Positions 1-7,868 of a DNA stretch of 50,181 nt are shown one piece after another. The DNA lies in contig JABSQV010000023.1 in NCBI GenBank assembly GCA_013215565.1, positions 175,442 through 225,622 of the forward strand. Direction: 5' to 3'. Made by a program: the position numbers and the translations under genes. The DNA comes from Myxococcales bacterium. Lineage in GTDB: Bacteria > Myxococcota_A > UBA9160 > SZUA-336. How positions within the stretch are numbered: the stretch's first letter is position 1; the number at the start of each line of letters is the position of its first letter. The notes under the pieces are model-generated. The model was not told the origin of the DNA. It was given only the letters and a program-made list of their open reading frames with translations, and made no database searches.

Positions 1-252
1 CAACTGCGTGTGTGCGGCGACGACACCCGCGAGGTGTGCCGCCATCCCGGCGTACGCGATGATCACCTCGAACCCTTCCAGTTCGGCCCCGCGCGCACAG
101 GCCGCGGCCTCGTCGGGCGTTCGGTGAGCGGAGACGACCCGGATTTCTGCCTGGATCCCGAGAGACTCGAGCACCTCGCTCGAGTCCAGGACCAGGTCGA
201 GGTCGCTGGGACTGCCGCAGAGCAGCAGCACTCGCGGAGCAGCCGCGCTCAT
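1..252 (-). CDS. purE: PurE, N5-CAIR mutase (5' part only; runs off the window)
   Basis: Catalytic subunit that converts N5-carboxyaminoimidazole ribonucleotide to CAIR in de novo purine synthesis, in the cytosol. Only the first 84 residues are in the window; the rest lies left of base 1. The visible part has the family landmarks: the nucleotide-binding CGSPSD loop at residues 12-17, SAHRTPDE at 41-48 with the family's key histidine, and the AGMAAHL segment at 68-74, matching AGGAAHL of known PurE proteins. The ATG at 252-250 overlaps the nhaA stop codon by four bases (ATGA), so translation is probably coupled to nhaA. Whether PurK follows cannot be seen. Identification is firm despite truncation. 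Confidence 0.9.
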   Translation of the reverse strand, partial: MSAAAPRVLLLCGSPSDLDLVLDSSEVLESLGIQAEIRVVSAHRTPDEAAACARGAELEGFEVIIAYAGMAAHLAGVVAAHTQL

Positions 253-1631
253 CTGACTCCTTCCTCGGGAAGGGTACCGGCTTTGGCGCCGCCTGTCGGG
301 AGTACCCAGAGCAGCAGCGTACAGCCGACGATGGCGCTGACGGCGGATCCGCTCAGGATCCCGATCTTGGCCGCTTCGAGGAGTTCGTTCGAGAGGGCGA
401 GGTTCGCGATGAAGAGTGCGACCGTGAAGCCGATTCCGGCGATGAAGCCGCCCCCGATCACCGTCGGCCAGTTGACGCCCGTCGGCAGGGCCGCGAGTCC
501 CAGCCTGACGAAGATCCACGAGAAGAGGCCGACGCCCACCGGCTTTCCGACCATCAGCCCGAGTGCGACCGCGACTGCGATCGGGCTGGCGAATCCGTCC
601 GTGGTGATCAGAACTCCGGCATTGGCGAAGGCGAAGATCGGCATGATCCCAAACGCGACCCAGGGATGAAGTGCCGTCTCGAGCCGTTCCAGTGGGGAGA
701 TCGTTTCTCTCGCAGTCAGCGAGACCTCCCGCAGGATCGCGTGCCGGCTCGGCGTTGCATCCGTAGTGTGCGCTCGGCGCATGCGCGAGAGTGTGCCGTC
801 CAGGAAGCGCGCGAAGCGATCGTCGCCCACCCAGGGAACGCCGGGCGTTAGGAATCCGAGGATCACCCCCGCAACCGTCGCGTGGACGCCCGAGTGTTCG
901 AACAGGAACCAGATCACGGTCCCGATTCCGAAGTAGATCGGGACCGAGCGCAGGCCGACGCGCGCGAGCAGCGCACACAGCGCGAAGAGCAGGCTGGCGC
1001 CCGCGAGCGACGCGAACTCGATGCCGGAGCTGTATCCGAATGCGATCACCAGAATCGCCCCGATGTCGTCGACGATGGCAAGTGCCAGAATGAAGACCCG
1101 GAGACCACGCGGGACGCGCGAACCGAGTACGGCGAGACACCCGACCGCGAACGCGATGTCGGTTGCCATCGGAATGCCCCAGCCGGCCTCGCCCGGCTCC
1201 CCGAGTTGCAGCGCCAGGTAGATGCCGGCCGGGACGATCATGCCGCCGAAGGCGGCCGCGATCGGGAGCGTCGCCTTGCGCCGGCCCGCGAGTTCTCCGA
1301 ACAGGAACTCGCGCTTGATCTCCAGGCCGACGACGAAGAAGAAGACCGTCATCAGCCCGTCGTTGATCCAATCGCGGGCGGTGTGCTGAATGGCGATCTC
1401 GCCCAGCGACAGGCCGAACTCGATGTTCAAGATCGAGTGATACAGGTAGGCGTATTCGGAGTTCGCCAGCAGAATCGCGGCGACCGCCGCGCCCAGCAGC
1501 ACCGCCCCGCTGGCGGCTTCGATCTCGAGGAAGTGCGCGAGCGGACGCATCCAGCGGCGCACCGGCGCGTTCGGCAGACCCTCGATCAACGCGGCCTTTC
1601 CGGAAGCGGATTCCGGCGCTTCCTGGCTCAT
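249..1631 (-). CDS. nhaA: Na+/H+ antiporter NhaA
   Basis: Inner-membrane antiporter that expels Na+ (or Li+) in exchange for protons and helps control pH and salt balance. The 460-residue protein has about a dozen hydrophobic segments. It carries ATDIAFA at residues 156-162 (Asp158, like E. coli Asp133) and the ion-binding pair in IVDDIGA at about 186-192 (Asp188-Asp189, like Asp163-Asp164). VGLEIKREF near 101-109 is also typical of the family. The ATG at 1631 has GGGAGG about ten bases upstream. It lies 85 bases after infA and overlaps purE by four bases, so infA-nhaA-purE may be one transcript. The gene is longer than E. coli NhaA (388 aa), mostly through a soluble N-terminus and an extended loop near residues 280-310. 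Confidence 0.95.
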   Translation of the reverse strand: MSQEAPESASGKAALIEGLPNAPVRRWMRPLAHFLEIEAASGAVLLGAAVAAILLANSEYAYLYHSILNIEFGLSLGEIAIQHTARDWINDGLMTVFFFVVGLEIKREFLFGELAGRRKATLPIAAAFGGMIVPAGIYLALQLGEPGEAGWGIPMATDIAFAVGCLAVLGSRVPRGLRVFILALAIVDDIGAILVIAFGYSSGIEFASLAGASLLFALCALLARVGLRSVPIYFGIGTVIWFLFEHSGVHATVAGVILGFLTPGVPWVGDDRFARFLDGTLSRMRRAHTTDATPSRHAILREVSLTARETISPLERLETALHPWVAFGIMPIFAFANAGVLITTDGFASPIAVAVALGLMVGKPVGVGLFSWIFVRLGLAALPTGVNWPTVIGGGFIAGIGFTVALFIANLALSNELLEAAKIGILSGSAVSAIVGCTLLLWVLPTGGAKAGTLPEEGVR

Positions 1632-1716
1632 TGCTGGTCATCCTCCCGCGGCAGGTTCCGGACCGCAGGTACTGCTCGCGGCCCAAGCCTCGGACCGCGA
1701 GAATCGGGCGCCCTGC

Positions 1717-1971
1717 TTAGGACTGCGGCTTGGCCGCGGGCGGCCGCGATCCGGGGGGCTCCCGGTAGGTAATGAAGCCGTGAGTCGGGTCGTACGGCGA
1801 CACTCCGACCTGCACGCGATCTCCCACGATCACGCGGATCCGAAAGCGGCGCATCCGGCCCGAAAGCTGAGCCGTGATCACGTGGCCGTTATCCAGTTTA
1901 ATCTGGTAGCGGCCCCCACCCAAAATGTTCTGAACGGCCCCGCTGATCTGAACTAGATCCTTCCTGGACAT
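1717..1971 (-). CDS. infA: Translation initiation factor IF-1
   Basis: Small OB-fold protein that sits in the A site of the 30S subunit during initiation. The core matches the family: a V-Q-x-I-L start strand, LDNGHVITAQLSGRMRR at about residues 26-42, IRVIVGDRVQV at 45-55, and SPYDPTHGFITYR at 58-70. At 84 residues it is longer than the usual 72 because of a Pro/Ala-rich tail after residue 70 (PPGSRPPAAKPQS). The start is the ATG at 1971. A candidate promoter with a perfect TATAAT -10 lies just upstream. It is the first gene of a minus-strand run with nhaA and purE. Confidence 0.95.
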   Translation of the reverse strand: MSRKDLVQISGAVQNILGGGRYQIKLDNGHVITAQLSGRMRRFRIRVIVGDRVQVGVSPYDPTHGFITYREPPGSRPPAAKPQS

Positions 1972-2009
1972 CCTGCTCCCCGGCCGCTGCTCGATTCTAG
2001 GCCGGCGGC

Positions 2010-2038
2010 ATTATATCCCGCAGCGATCGGGATGTTCC
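2010..2038 (-). promoter_or_regulatory. Candidate sigma70 promoter for infA
   Basis: Read on the minus strand, GGAACA (2038-2033) and a perfect TATAAT (2015-2010) are separated by 17 bases. The -10 matches consensus 6/6 and the -35 matches 3/6. The predicted start is roughly 30 bases before the infA ATG. Seen in sequence; activity is inferred. Confidence 0.55.
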
Positions 2039-2044
2039 GGGCCT

Positions 2045-2059
2045 CCCGGCCGAGCCGGG
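2045..2059. terminator. Small GC hairpin after the CDF gene
   Basis: CCCGGC (2045-2050), loop CGA, GCCGGG (2054-2059): a perfect 6-bp stem 10 bases past the stop of the CDF exporter and just before the infA promoter. There is no T-run on either side, so termination would be weak or factor-dependent. Confidence 0.25.
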
Positions 2060-2069
2060 CCGCCGGCCT

Positions 2070-3017
2070 TCACGATTGGATCTCGAGCAGCTCGGGGGGC
2101 TCTTCGGTCTGGATCGTGGTGTGCCGGATCTGGTAGCGCTGATGGAGCAGCGCGTGGATCGCGCGCCGGATTCGGGCCGGATCGGTGCCGGATTCGACGT
2201 CTACGTGGGCGCTCATGGCCAGGAAGCCCGAGCTCACGGTCCAGACGTGGAGGTCGTGCACCGAGCCGACCCCCGGGATCTCGCAGACCTGCCGCCGGAT
2301 CTGCTCGACGTCAAGGTCGCGCGGGGCTCCCTCGAGCAGGATGTCGAGCGATTCCCGCGTCAGGCGAAAGGCCATGATGATCAGCAGCGCCGCAACTCCG
2401 AGGCCCGCGATCGCGTCGAAAGCGGTCATGTCCCAGACCAGGATCGCGATTCCGGCCAGGATCGCGGCCACGGAACCGAGCGCATCGCCGACCACGTGGG
2501 CGAACACGGCCCGAACGTTGATCTTCTCGCTCCGATAGCGATGCAAGAGCCACGCGGATAGCAGGTTGGCCGCAAGCCCGACTGTTGCGATCGCGATCAT
2601 GGGCCCGGCCGCGACGGCGCGCGGTTCGGTAAGTCGACCGATCGATTCGAAGATGATCGCGACGCTCACGCCCCCGAGCAGCAGCCCGTTCACGAGGGCG
2701 ACCAGGATCTCGACCCGGCCGTAGCCGAAGCTCTTGTGCGCCGTACGGGGGCGCTGCGCGAGCCAGGCACCGCCGAGTGCAAGGGCGAGTGCGCCGGCGT
2801 CGGTCAGCATGTGCCCGGCATCCGCGAGCAGCGCGACCGAGCCTGTGAGCACGCCCCCGACCGCCTCGAGCAGGAGCACCGAGACCGTGATCGCGAACGC
2901 GGTGCGCAGCGCGCGGACGTCGGCCCGGGCCGGGCTGCGCGCACCGCTCGCGTGCGCTTCCCCCGGTGCGTGCGTGTGTGCCACGCCTAGATCTTTGCCC
3001 CGCTCCGGAGCAGGCAC
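2070..3017 (-). CDS. CDF-family metal cation exporter (CzcD/ZitB-like)
   Basis: Proton-driven efflux of a divalent metal, usually Zn2+ and sometimes Co2+ or Cd2+, across the inner membrane. The 315-residue protein has a short His-containing N-terminus (HTHAPGEAHASG, about 14-25), six predicted membrane helices between about 38 and 215, and a cytoplasmic C-terminal domain of about 90 residues. The two HxxxD metal sites are visible: His69/Asp73 in LADAGHMLTD (helix II) and His174/Asp178 in HVVGD (helix V). VHDLHVWT at about 253-260 is the family C-terminal hallmark. The start used is GTG at 3017. A second in-frame GTG at 2984 would begin VAHTHAPG and is a fair alternative. Metal specificity cannot be read from sequence. 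Confidence 0.9.
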   Translation of the reverse strand: MPAPERGKDLGVAHTHAPGEAHASGARSPARADVRALRTAFAITVSVLLLEAVGGVLTGSVALLADAGHMLTDAGALALALGGAWLAQRPRTAHKSFGYGRVEILVALVNGLLLGGVSVAIIFESIGRLTEPRAVAAGPMIAIATVGLAANLLSAWLLHRYRSEKINVRAVFAHVVGDALGSVAAILAGIAILVWDMTAFDAIAGLGVAALLIIMAFRLTRESLDILLEGAPRDLDVEQIRRQVCEIPGVGSVHDLHVWTVSSGFLAMSAHVDVESGTDPARIRRAIHALLHQRYQIRHTTIQTEEPPELLEIQS

Positions 3018-3104
3018 AAGTCGGGCCGCCTGCCGCGGCGAGATTCGCGGGTCTGATAAGCTGGCGGCCGCGCGCAGCGTTCGGACTTGCGGAAGGGGGG
3101 GGGC

Positions 3105-3809
3105 GTGGGTCGAATTTGGAATCTGCCGAGTTTTCTGATCGCGGTCGGCGTCATCGTCGGGCCGCTCGCGACCTGGACCGGCCTGGTGGACCCGGCGATC
3201 GGATTCCAGGCGATCTTCGTGCCGGCGATTCTGCTCGCGATCCTGAGCGCGATCGGCTTCGGCGGCGCCGCGGCCGTCGCGGCGGCGCTGGCCAAGCCCT
3301 GGCGGCGCCGGGCCCTGATCGCGGCGGTCATCCCGCTCTTGGTCACGCTCGGCGCGCTGGGTTACGCGTCCGGGTCTCCGGCGATCAACGACATCACCAC
3401 CGACCCGGCCGATCCCCCGGCTTTCATGGAGGGAAAACTCCTCGGGGCGGCCTACGACTCAGGGATGGCCCCGATCCAGCAGAGCGCGTATTCGGATCTC
3501 GCCCCGATCGAACTCGCCGTGCCGCCCGCCGAGGCGTTCGAACTCGCACTCGCGACGGCGCGGGGCATGCAGGGCTGGGAGCTCAGCTACACCGATGCCG
3601 CCTCCGCAACGCTGCAGGCACGCGACCGAACGCGCTTCTTCCGCTTCGTGGACGACGTCGTGATCCGCGTGCGCGCGCAGGGCAGCGGTTCCCGGATCGA
3701 CCTCCGCTCGCGGTCCCACCTGGGGCGCGGCGATCTGGGCGCGAACGCCGCCCGGATCCGCGCCTACATCGAAGCCTTCGAATCCGGGCGGTCAAACAGC
3801 GTGAAGTGA
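3105..3809 (+). CDS. DUF1499 family membrane protein
   Basis: Function unknown. The 234-residue protein has about three hydrophobic segments in its first 90 residues, then a soluble DUF1499 domain. The domain starts at the conserved INDITTD element (about 96-102), with later blocks AYSDLAPI, VPPAEAF, WELSYTD, RFVDDVVIRV and SRSHLGRGDLGANAARIRA, the family's most conserved stretch. I chose GTG at 3105 because a G-rich GGAAGG ribosome site lies eight bases upstream; a TTG at 3087 would add six residues, several glycine. It is divergent from the CDF exporter and convergent, with only 13 bases between, with the thioredoxin-fold lipoprotein gene. No clear partner gene is nearby. Confidence 0.8.
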   Translation: MGRIWNLPSFLIAVGVIVGPLATWTGLVDPAIGFQAIFVPAILLAILSAIGFGGAAAVAAALAKPWRRRALIAAVIPLLVTLGALGYASGSPAINDITTDPADPPAFMEGKLLGAAYDSGMAPIQQSAYSDLAPIELAVPPAEAFELALATARGMQGWELSYTDAASATLQARDRTRFFRFVDDVVIRVRAQGSGSRIDLRSRSHLGRGDLGANAARIRAYIEAFESGRSNSVK

Positions 3810-3812
3810 AGC

Positions 3813-3831
3813 GGCGCTGAGATCAGCTGCC
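3813..3831. terminator. Hairpin between convergent genes
   Basis: GGCGCTG (3813-3819), loop AGAT, CAGC plus GCC with one bulged T (3824-3831). It sits on the stop codons of the converging DUF1499 and thioredoxin-fold lipoprotein genes and could end transcription from both sides. No clear T-run. Confidence 0.3.
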
Positions 3832-4539
3832 CTTCTTGAGCGCCTCGTCGATCATCTGGCTCATACCGCCCAGACTGCGACTCTTGACCTTCTTGCCGTT
3901 GATGTAGACCGTGGGCGTGCCGCTGACTGCCGCCTTCTGACCGTCGTTGAAGTCCGCGGTCACGCGCCTGTCGTACTCGGCCTGCTTCGCCGCCAAATCC
4001 TGCTTGAAGCGCCCGACGTCGAGCCCGGCCTCCTTGGCGAAGCCCTCCCAGTCGGCGGTATTGAGTTTCGCCATGTTTGCGAAGAGTACGTCGTGGTACT
4101 CCCAGAAACGCCCCTGCTCCTGGGCCGCCAGCGAAGCGATCGCGGCCGGTCGTGCCTGTTGGTGAAAGCTCAGGGGAAAGTGCTTGTACACGAGCCGCAC
4201 CTGGTCCGGGTATTTGGCCACCAGTTGATTGAGCAGCGGCAGGCTTTTGGCGCAGAACGGGCACTGGAAGTCCGAGAACTCCACGATGGTCACGGCCGCG
4301 TTGGGATTGCCCTTGATCGGGGCGCTCCCAACGTTGATTTTGTGCACCTTGTCGTAATCCACGGTCGGCCGTTGGCGCGCGGCAGGTCGAGTCGCCAGCA
4401 GCTGCTTCTGGCCCTGCTCGAGCTTTGCGAGCTTCTCCAGGATCTCCTTCTGGCGTTCGGCAACGTCCCCGAGATCCGAGTTCCCGCAGCCCGCGAGGCC
4501 CAGGATCAGCACGCCCACGGTCAATATCGCCCTACGCAT
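3823..4539 (-). CDS. DsbA/BdbD-type thiol oxidoreductase lipoprotein
   Basis: Predicted periplasmic disulfide oxidoreductase or thiol carrier anchored as a lipoprotein. The 238-residue protein has an N-terminal hydrophobic signal ending in the lipobox LAGC with Cys18 as lipid site. A Glu/Lys/Gln-rich coiled-coil-like stretch follows (about 25-50), then a thioredoxin fold of the DsbA type. The active site is CPFC at 93-96 within VEFSDFQCPFCAKSLP, an insertion helical domain spans about 115-185, and the cis-proline loop is SGTPTVYING near 205-214. The GldG-like gene ends 89 bases upstream on the same strand, so it may be the last gene of that ABC operon. Whether it acts as oxidase or reductase cannot be told. 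Confidence 0.88.
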   Translation of the reverse strand: MRRAILTVGVLILGLAGCGNSDLGDVAERQKEILEKLAKLEQGQKQLLATRPAARQRPTVDYDKVHKINVGSAPIKGNPNAAVTIVEFSDFQCPFCAKSLPLLNQLVAKYPDQVRLVYKHFPLSFHQQARPAAIASLAAQEQGRFWEYHDVLFANMAKLNTADWEGFAKEAGLDVGRFKQDLAAKQAEYDRRVTADFNDGQKAAVSGTPTVYINGKKVKSRSLGGMSQMIDEALKKGS

Positions 4540-4628
4540 CGAGTCCTCCTTCTTTGCGCCTGGGCCGCGACGATAGATGCGCCGCGGGGTCCTGTCCAGA
4601 CGGCGCGATGGAAGGCTCCGCAGCCGAC

Positions 4629-6158
4629 TCAGCTGCGCTGGCGAACCCAGGCGTGAATTCCCAGCAGGAGCAACACCTCGGGAAGCGCGAACGCGAAGAA
4701 GTAGAAGTAGGCCAGGGTCTGCTGGATCGTGAGCGGGTGCCCGGGCGGCGTCCAGACCTTTGACCGGATCGTGATTTCGTCTTCCTCCTCGGCCAGCCAG
4801 AGCACCGAGTTCATCAGGAGATCCCGGTTGTAGAGAGAATCGAGGAGCCGGTTCGATGCGAAATCCCGGTCGCCGATCACGACGATGCGCGCCTCGGTGT
4901 CTCCTCGGGGATAGAGCCCTGCGGCCGCCACCGGGATCTCGCGCCCTGCGGTCTCGCCCCCCCCCGGCTGGAGCGCGCGGCCCGCGAGCGCCCCGCGGAC
5001 GTCCTGCTCGAGCCAGGAATGGTGGCTTGAGTACACCAGGCCCCGGAGTTGATCGTCGCGCTCCGGTTTGTGGCGCGCGATCACGGCTCGCGCGCCCGGC
5101 AGCAGCGTCATGTGCCGGGCGCGCATGCCGCGGGTGACCGGGTGTCTCGGGTTGTAGGAGCCGCTGACGAGGCTGACGAGTTTTGCCTCCTCGAGCAGCG
5201 GACTCGTGGCCCGGTCCGCCACGATCCCGGCCGGGAGTTCGAAGCCCCAGCGCTCGAGGAAGCTGTTCAGGTTGGTGTCCACGCTCGGCTCGAGCAAGAC
5301 GAGCAGCCGGCCGCCGCGCTCCAGGTAACGGTCCAGCGCCTCCAGCTCGCGCGGCAACAGGTTGCGTTCGGGGGCGGCGATGATCACGAGACTGGCGTCG
5401 GCCGGCAGCTCCTCGTGGGCGGGCCCGATCCAGCCGCGCGGCCGGAAGCCCTCTTGGGTGAGGGCGCGGGCGAGTCCCGAGAAGCCGTGCTCGCTCTCCG
5501 AGGCCAGGTCGACCTCTCCGTGCCCGAGCAGGAAGTAGACAACCGGGTGCCCTTGCCGCAGCAGCCGCAGCAGCGCGTTGGTGATGTTCTCCTCCGACGG
5601 AAACCCGACTGCCTCGCAGCGTCCATCACGACAGGCGAGCACGGTGTGCTCGAGGCCCGCGAGGAGTCGCAGGGCCTCCGGCGGGGCCTCCTGCTCTCGG
5701 AGGTGCCGGACCCTGAGTTCGCTCGATGCGGCCGCGTACACGGCGAGCAGAGGGTCGACTTCCTTCCAGATCTTAGTGTCTTCGAACAGCAACAACTCGG
5801 GCGGGTCGCCCGGGTCTGCGTCGATCCGCTCCAGCACCCGGAGGCTCTGCTCGGAGAGTGTGTAGGTTCCCTCCACGGTCCAGTCGAGCGCGGCCGTCCA
5901 GCCCACTGCGAGAATGTTGGCGAGCAGCGAGGCAGCGAGGACGGAAGCCCCGATCGCGGCCCAGCGCAGGGCCAGGCTTCGCGAGGGCGTTCCGCTGAAC
6001 CCGCGAAAGCGGAACGCAGCCTGGACTCCGGCAGCGGCGAGGAGTCCCAGGCCGGCGACCAGGTTCCCGATTTCGAACCAGGAGGGCGCTTTGCTCACGT
6101 AGGAGGCCCCGAGCCCGGAAAGCAGCATCACGAGCCCGGCCGGTGCCAGGAAGCGCAC
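4629..6158 (-). CDS. GldG-like ABC transporter auxiliary membrane protein
   Basis: Third gene of a Gld-like ABC exporter. The 509-residue protein has two or three N-terminal membrane helices (about 5-95), a large extracytoplasmic region and a C-terminal helix (about 480-500, TLAYFYFFAFALPEVLLLL) ending in WVRQRS. The EGTYTLSEQS motif after the N-terminal helices is the hallmark of GldG and related proteins. A VVYFLLGHGE block and LLVLLEPSVD around the middle fit the family's sugar-hydrolase-like fold. The start is GTG at 6158, which shares its first base with the permease stop (TAGTG); an open frame runs further upstream but is only the antisense-like overlap with the permease. Substrate unknown: in Bacteroidetes the homologues serve gliding, but homologues also occur in non-gliding bacteria. 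Confidence 0.82.
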   Translation of the reverse strand: MRFLAPAGLVMLLSGLGASYVSKAPSWFEIGNLVAGLGLLAAAGVQAAFRFRGFSGTPSRSLALRWAAIGASVLAASLLANILAVGWTAALDWTVEGTYTLSEQSLRVLERIDADPGDPPELLLFEDTKIWKEVDPLLAVYAAASSELRVRHLREQEAPPEALRLLAGLEHTVLACRDGRCEAVGFPSEENITNALLRLLRQGHPVVYFLLGHGEVDLASESEHGFSGLARALTQEGFRPRGWIGPAHEELPADASLVIIAAPERNLLPRELEALDRYLERGGRLLVLLEPSVDTNLNSFLERWGFELPAGIVADRATSPLLEEAKLVSLVSGSYNPRHPVTRGMRARHMTLLPGARAVIARHKPERDDQLRGLVYSSHHSWLEQDVRGALAGRALQPGGGETAGREIPVAAAGLYPRGDTEARIVVIGDRDFASNRLLDSLYNRDLLMNSVLWLAEEEDEITIRSKVWTPPGHPLTIQQTLAYFYFFAFALPEVLLLLGIHAWVRQRS

Positions 6159-6955
6159 TAGCGCGCTCTCCCGAGCTCGATCGATCCGACCGAAATCGTG
6201 AACCCGACCGCGCCGACCCCAAGGAAGTACACCCCGTGGCGAAGCCCGACGACGCCCCGCGCAAACGCTTCCAGGTGGGACTGAAGCTCGACTTCCTCCA
6301 GCACGCGCGCGAATGACTCGCTGACGAGCGTCGCGAGCCATTGAAAGTCGTACAGAATGAACGAGAGCGCATAGGCCACGACGGCGGCGACGATCTGGTT
6401 GCGACTGAGTGAGGAGCAGGCCAGCCCGATCGAGGCGACCGCGATCCCGAAGCCGAGTTCTCCCAGGTACAGCGCGAGTAGATGAGGAACTCCCAGGTTC
6501 GCCTGCTGGGCGGCCACGGCCGGATAGAGCGCGCTCACCGCCAGCAGCAGGGCCACGAACCCCCAGGTGGCCAGATACTTCGCGGCCGCGATCTCCCACG
6601 AACGCAACGGGGTCGTGAGTAGCAACTCGTCGGTCCCCTGCGCCTTTTCCTCGGCGAAGACCCGCATCGTGATCACGGGAACCACCAGCATCAGCATCAG
6701 GCTCACGTCCTGGCTCAGCGGGATGAAGACCTCTTCGAGCAGGTTGAGCTGTCGCGGGGTGGTTCCGGAATCGAATCCGCCCGCTCCGATGCCGTATCCA
6801 TGGAACACGAACAGCATCTGGTTGAAGCGCAGTAGGCTCCCGAAGAAGAGCACGGCGGTGACCGAGACCGAGGCCGTCAGGACGGCGTACGCGATCGGCG
6901 TCGCGAACAGCGAGCGGAGTTCTTTGCGGAGCAGGGTCCAGATCCGCCAGCTCAC
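6158..6955 (-). CDS. ABC-2 type permease (GldF-like)
   Basis: Membrane subunit of the Gld-like ABC exporter. The 265-residue protein begins with the typical WRIWTLLRKELRSLFATPIAY element (about 3-22), in which a KELR-x-F-x-TP-x-AY pattern precedes the first helix. About six hydrophobic helices follow. MRVFAEEKAQGTDELLLTTPL near 98-118 is the diagnostic cytoplasmic loop of ABC-2 permeases. I start it at GTG 6955, which overlaps the stop of the ATPase gene by four bases (GTGA) and has GGGAGG upstream; a longer frame to 7084 is not supported. It is coupled at both ends to the ATPase and the GldG-like gene. Confidence 0.88.
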   Translation of the reverse strand: MSWRIWTLLRKELRSLFATPIAYAVLTASVSVTAVLFFGSLLRFNQMLFVFHGYGIGAGGFDSGTTPRQLNLLEEVFIPLSQDVSLMLMLVVPVITMRVFAEEKAQGTDELLLTTPLRSWEIAAAKYLATWGFVALLLAVSALYPAVAAQQANLGVPHLLALYLGELGFGIAVASIGLACSSLSRNQIVAAVVAYALSFILYDFQWLATLVSESFARVLEEVELQSHLEAFARGVVGLRHGVYFLGVGAVGFTISVGSIELGRAR

Positions 6956-7680
6956 GAGGCGTCCTCCCGCTGCATCGTCTCGGCGAGAAACAGTTCCTCG
7001 AGGCTCTTGCCCGAAGCCAGTTCCGCCGCCGTTGCGACGCGGGTCACACTCCCGCGCTGAAGCAGAAGGACCCGATCGCAGCACGCCTCTGCCTCCCGGA
7101 GCTGGTGCGTGCAGAGGACCAGCGTGTGCTTGCCGCCGAGAGCCTGGATGATCCGGCGGAGCTCGATCTGCTGTGCCGGATCGAGCCCCACCGTCGGCTC
7201 GTCGATCACGAGCAGCGGCGGATCGTGGAGCAAGGCCTGCGCGAGCGATACGCGCTGACGAAAGCCCTTCGACAGCGCGCCGATCCGCCGACGCCGGACC
7301 TCTTCGAGGCTGAACTGTTCGATTGCCCGGTCGACTGCGTCCTCGCGGGTGGGCCCGCGCAGTCCCCGGAGTTCCGCCATCAGCCGCAGGAAGCCATCGA
7401 CACGGTGATCCGAATAGAGCTTGGGCTGTTCGGGCACGTAGCCGAGTTGCGTCTTGACTCGCTCGGGCTGCGCGACCACCGAGATTCCATCCACCCGCAC
7501 GTCACCCGCGGTGGGCAGCCAGTATCCGGTCAGGATCCGCAGGAAGGTGGTCTTGCCGGCGCCGTTGGGCCCGATCAGGCCGAACACCTCGCCCGGCGCG
7601 ATGTCGACCGAGAAGTCACGCAGCGCGACGCGATCGCCGAACTGCTTGGTGACGTTTCGGGCTTCGATCCGCACGCTCAT
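6952..7680 (-). CDS. ABC transporter ATP-binding protein (GldA-like)
   Basis: Cytoplasmic ATPase of the Gld-like exporter. The 242-residue protein has Walker A GPNGAGKTT at about 38-46, a Q-loop in LGYVPEQPKLY near 80-90, the signature LSKGFRQRV near 138-146, Walker B LLVIDEPTVGLDP near 157-169, and the switch histidine in CTHQL near 191-195. The LSKGFRQRV signature in place of LSGGQ is usual in GldA and other drug/polysaccharide-export type ATPases. First gene of the operon, with ATG at 7680, divergent from the acyl-CoA dehydrogenase across a 188-base spacer. The next gene overlaps it by four bases. Confidence 0.92.
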   Translation of the reverse strand: MSVRIEARNVTKQFGDRVALRDFSVDIAPGEVFGLIGPNGAGKTTFLRILTGYWLPTAGDVRVDGISVVAQPERVKTQLGYVPEQPKLYSDHRVDGFLRLMAELRGLRGPTREDAVDRAIEQFSLEEVRRRRIGALSKGFRQRVSLAQALLHDPPLLVIDEPTVGLDPAQQIELRRIIQALGGKHTLVLCTHQLREAEACCDRVLLLQRGSVTRVATAAELASGKSLEELFLAETMQREDAS

Positions 7681-7725
7681 GACTCGGGTGGCGACAGGGT
7701 AGTACGAAGCATCCGACGCGACCCG

Positions 7726-7750
7726 CCGATCTCCCCGGGGGCTGGATCGG
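7726..7750. repeat. Inverted repeat in divergent spacer
   Basis: CCGATC (7726-7731) and GATCGG (7745-7750) flank a CCCCGGGG palindrome (7733-7740). It lies between the divergent ABC ATPase and acyl-CoA dehydrogenase genes and could be an operator or a short RNA hairpin. No regulator for it is evident. Confidence 0.35.
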
Positions 7751-7795
7751 AGGGAGAAAACACATACGAATCAGTCACTTATACAGGCAGCCGCG

Positions 7796-7825
7796 TTGAC
7801 CGCGGGTTTCGATCCAGGGTACCAT
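7796..7825 (+). promoter_or_regulatory. Candidate promoter for the acyl-CoA dehydrogenase
   Basis: TTGACC (7796-7801), 18-base spacer, TACCAT (7820-7825); together 9 of 12 consensus positions. The predicted start gives a leader of about 37 bases. A second, weaker -10-like TATACA lies at 7780-7785. Confidence 0.4.
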
Positions 7826-7868
7826 CCGGCGCCTCGGCCGCTGGGCCGGAGCTCTCTGGGGGCGCCGC

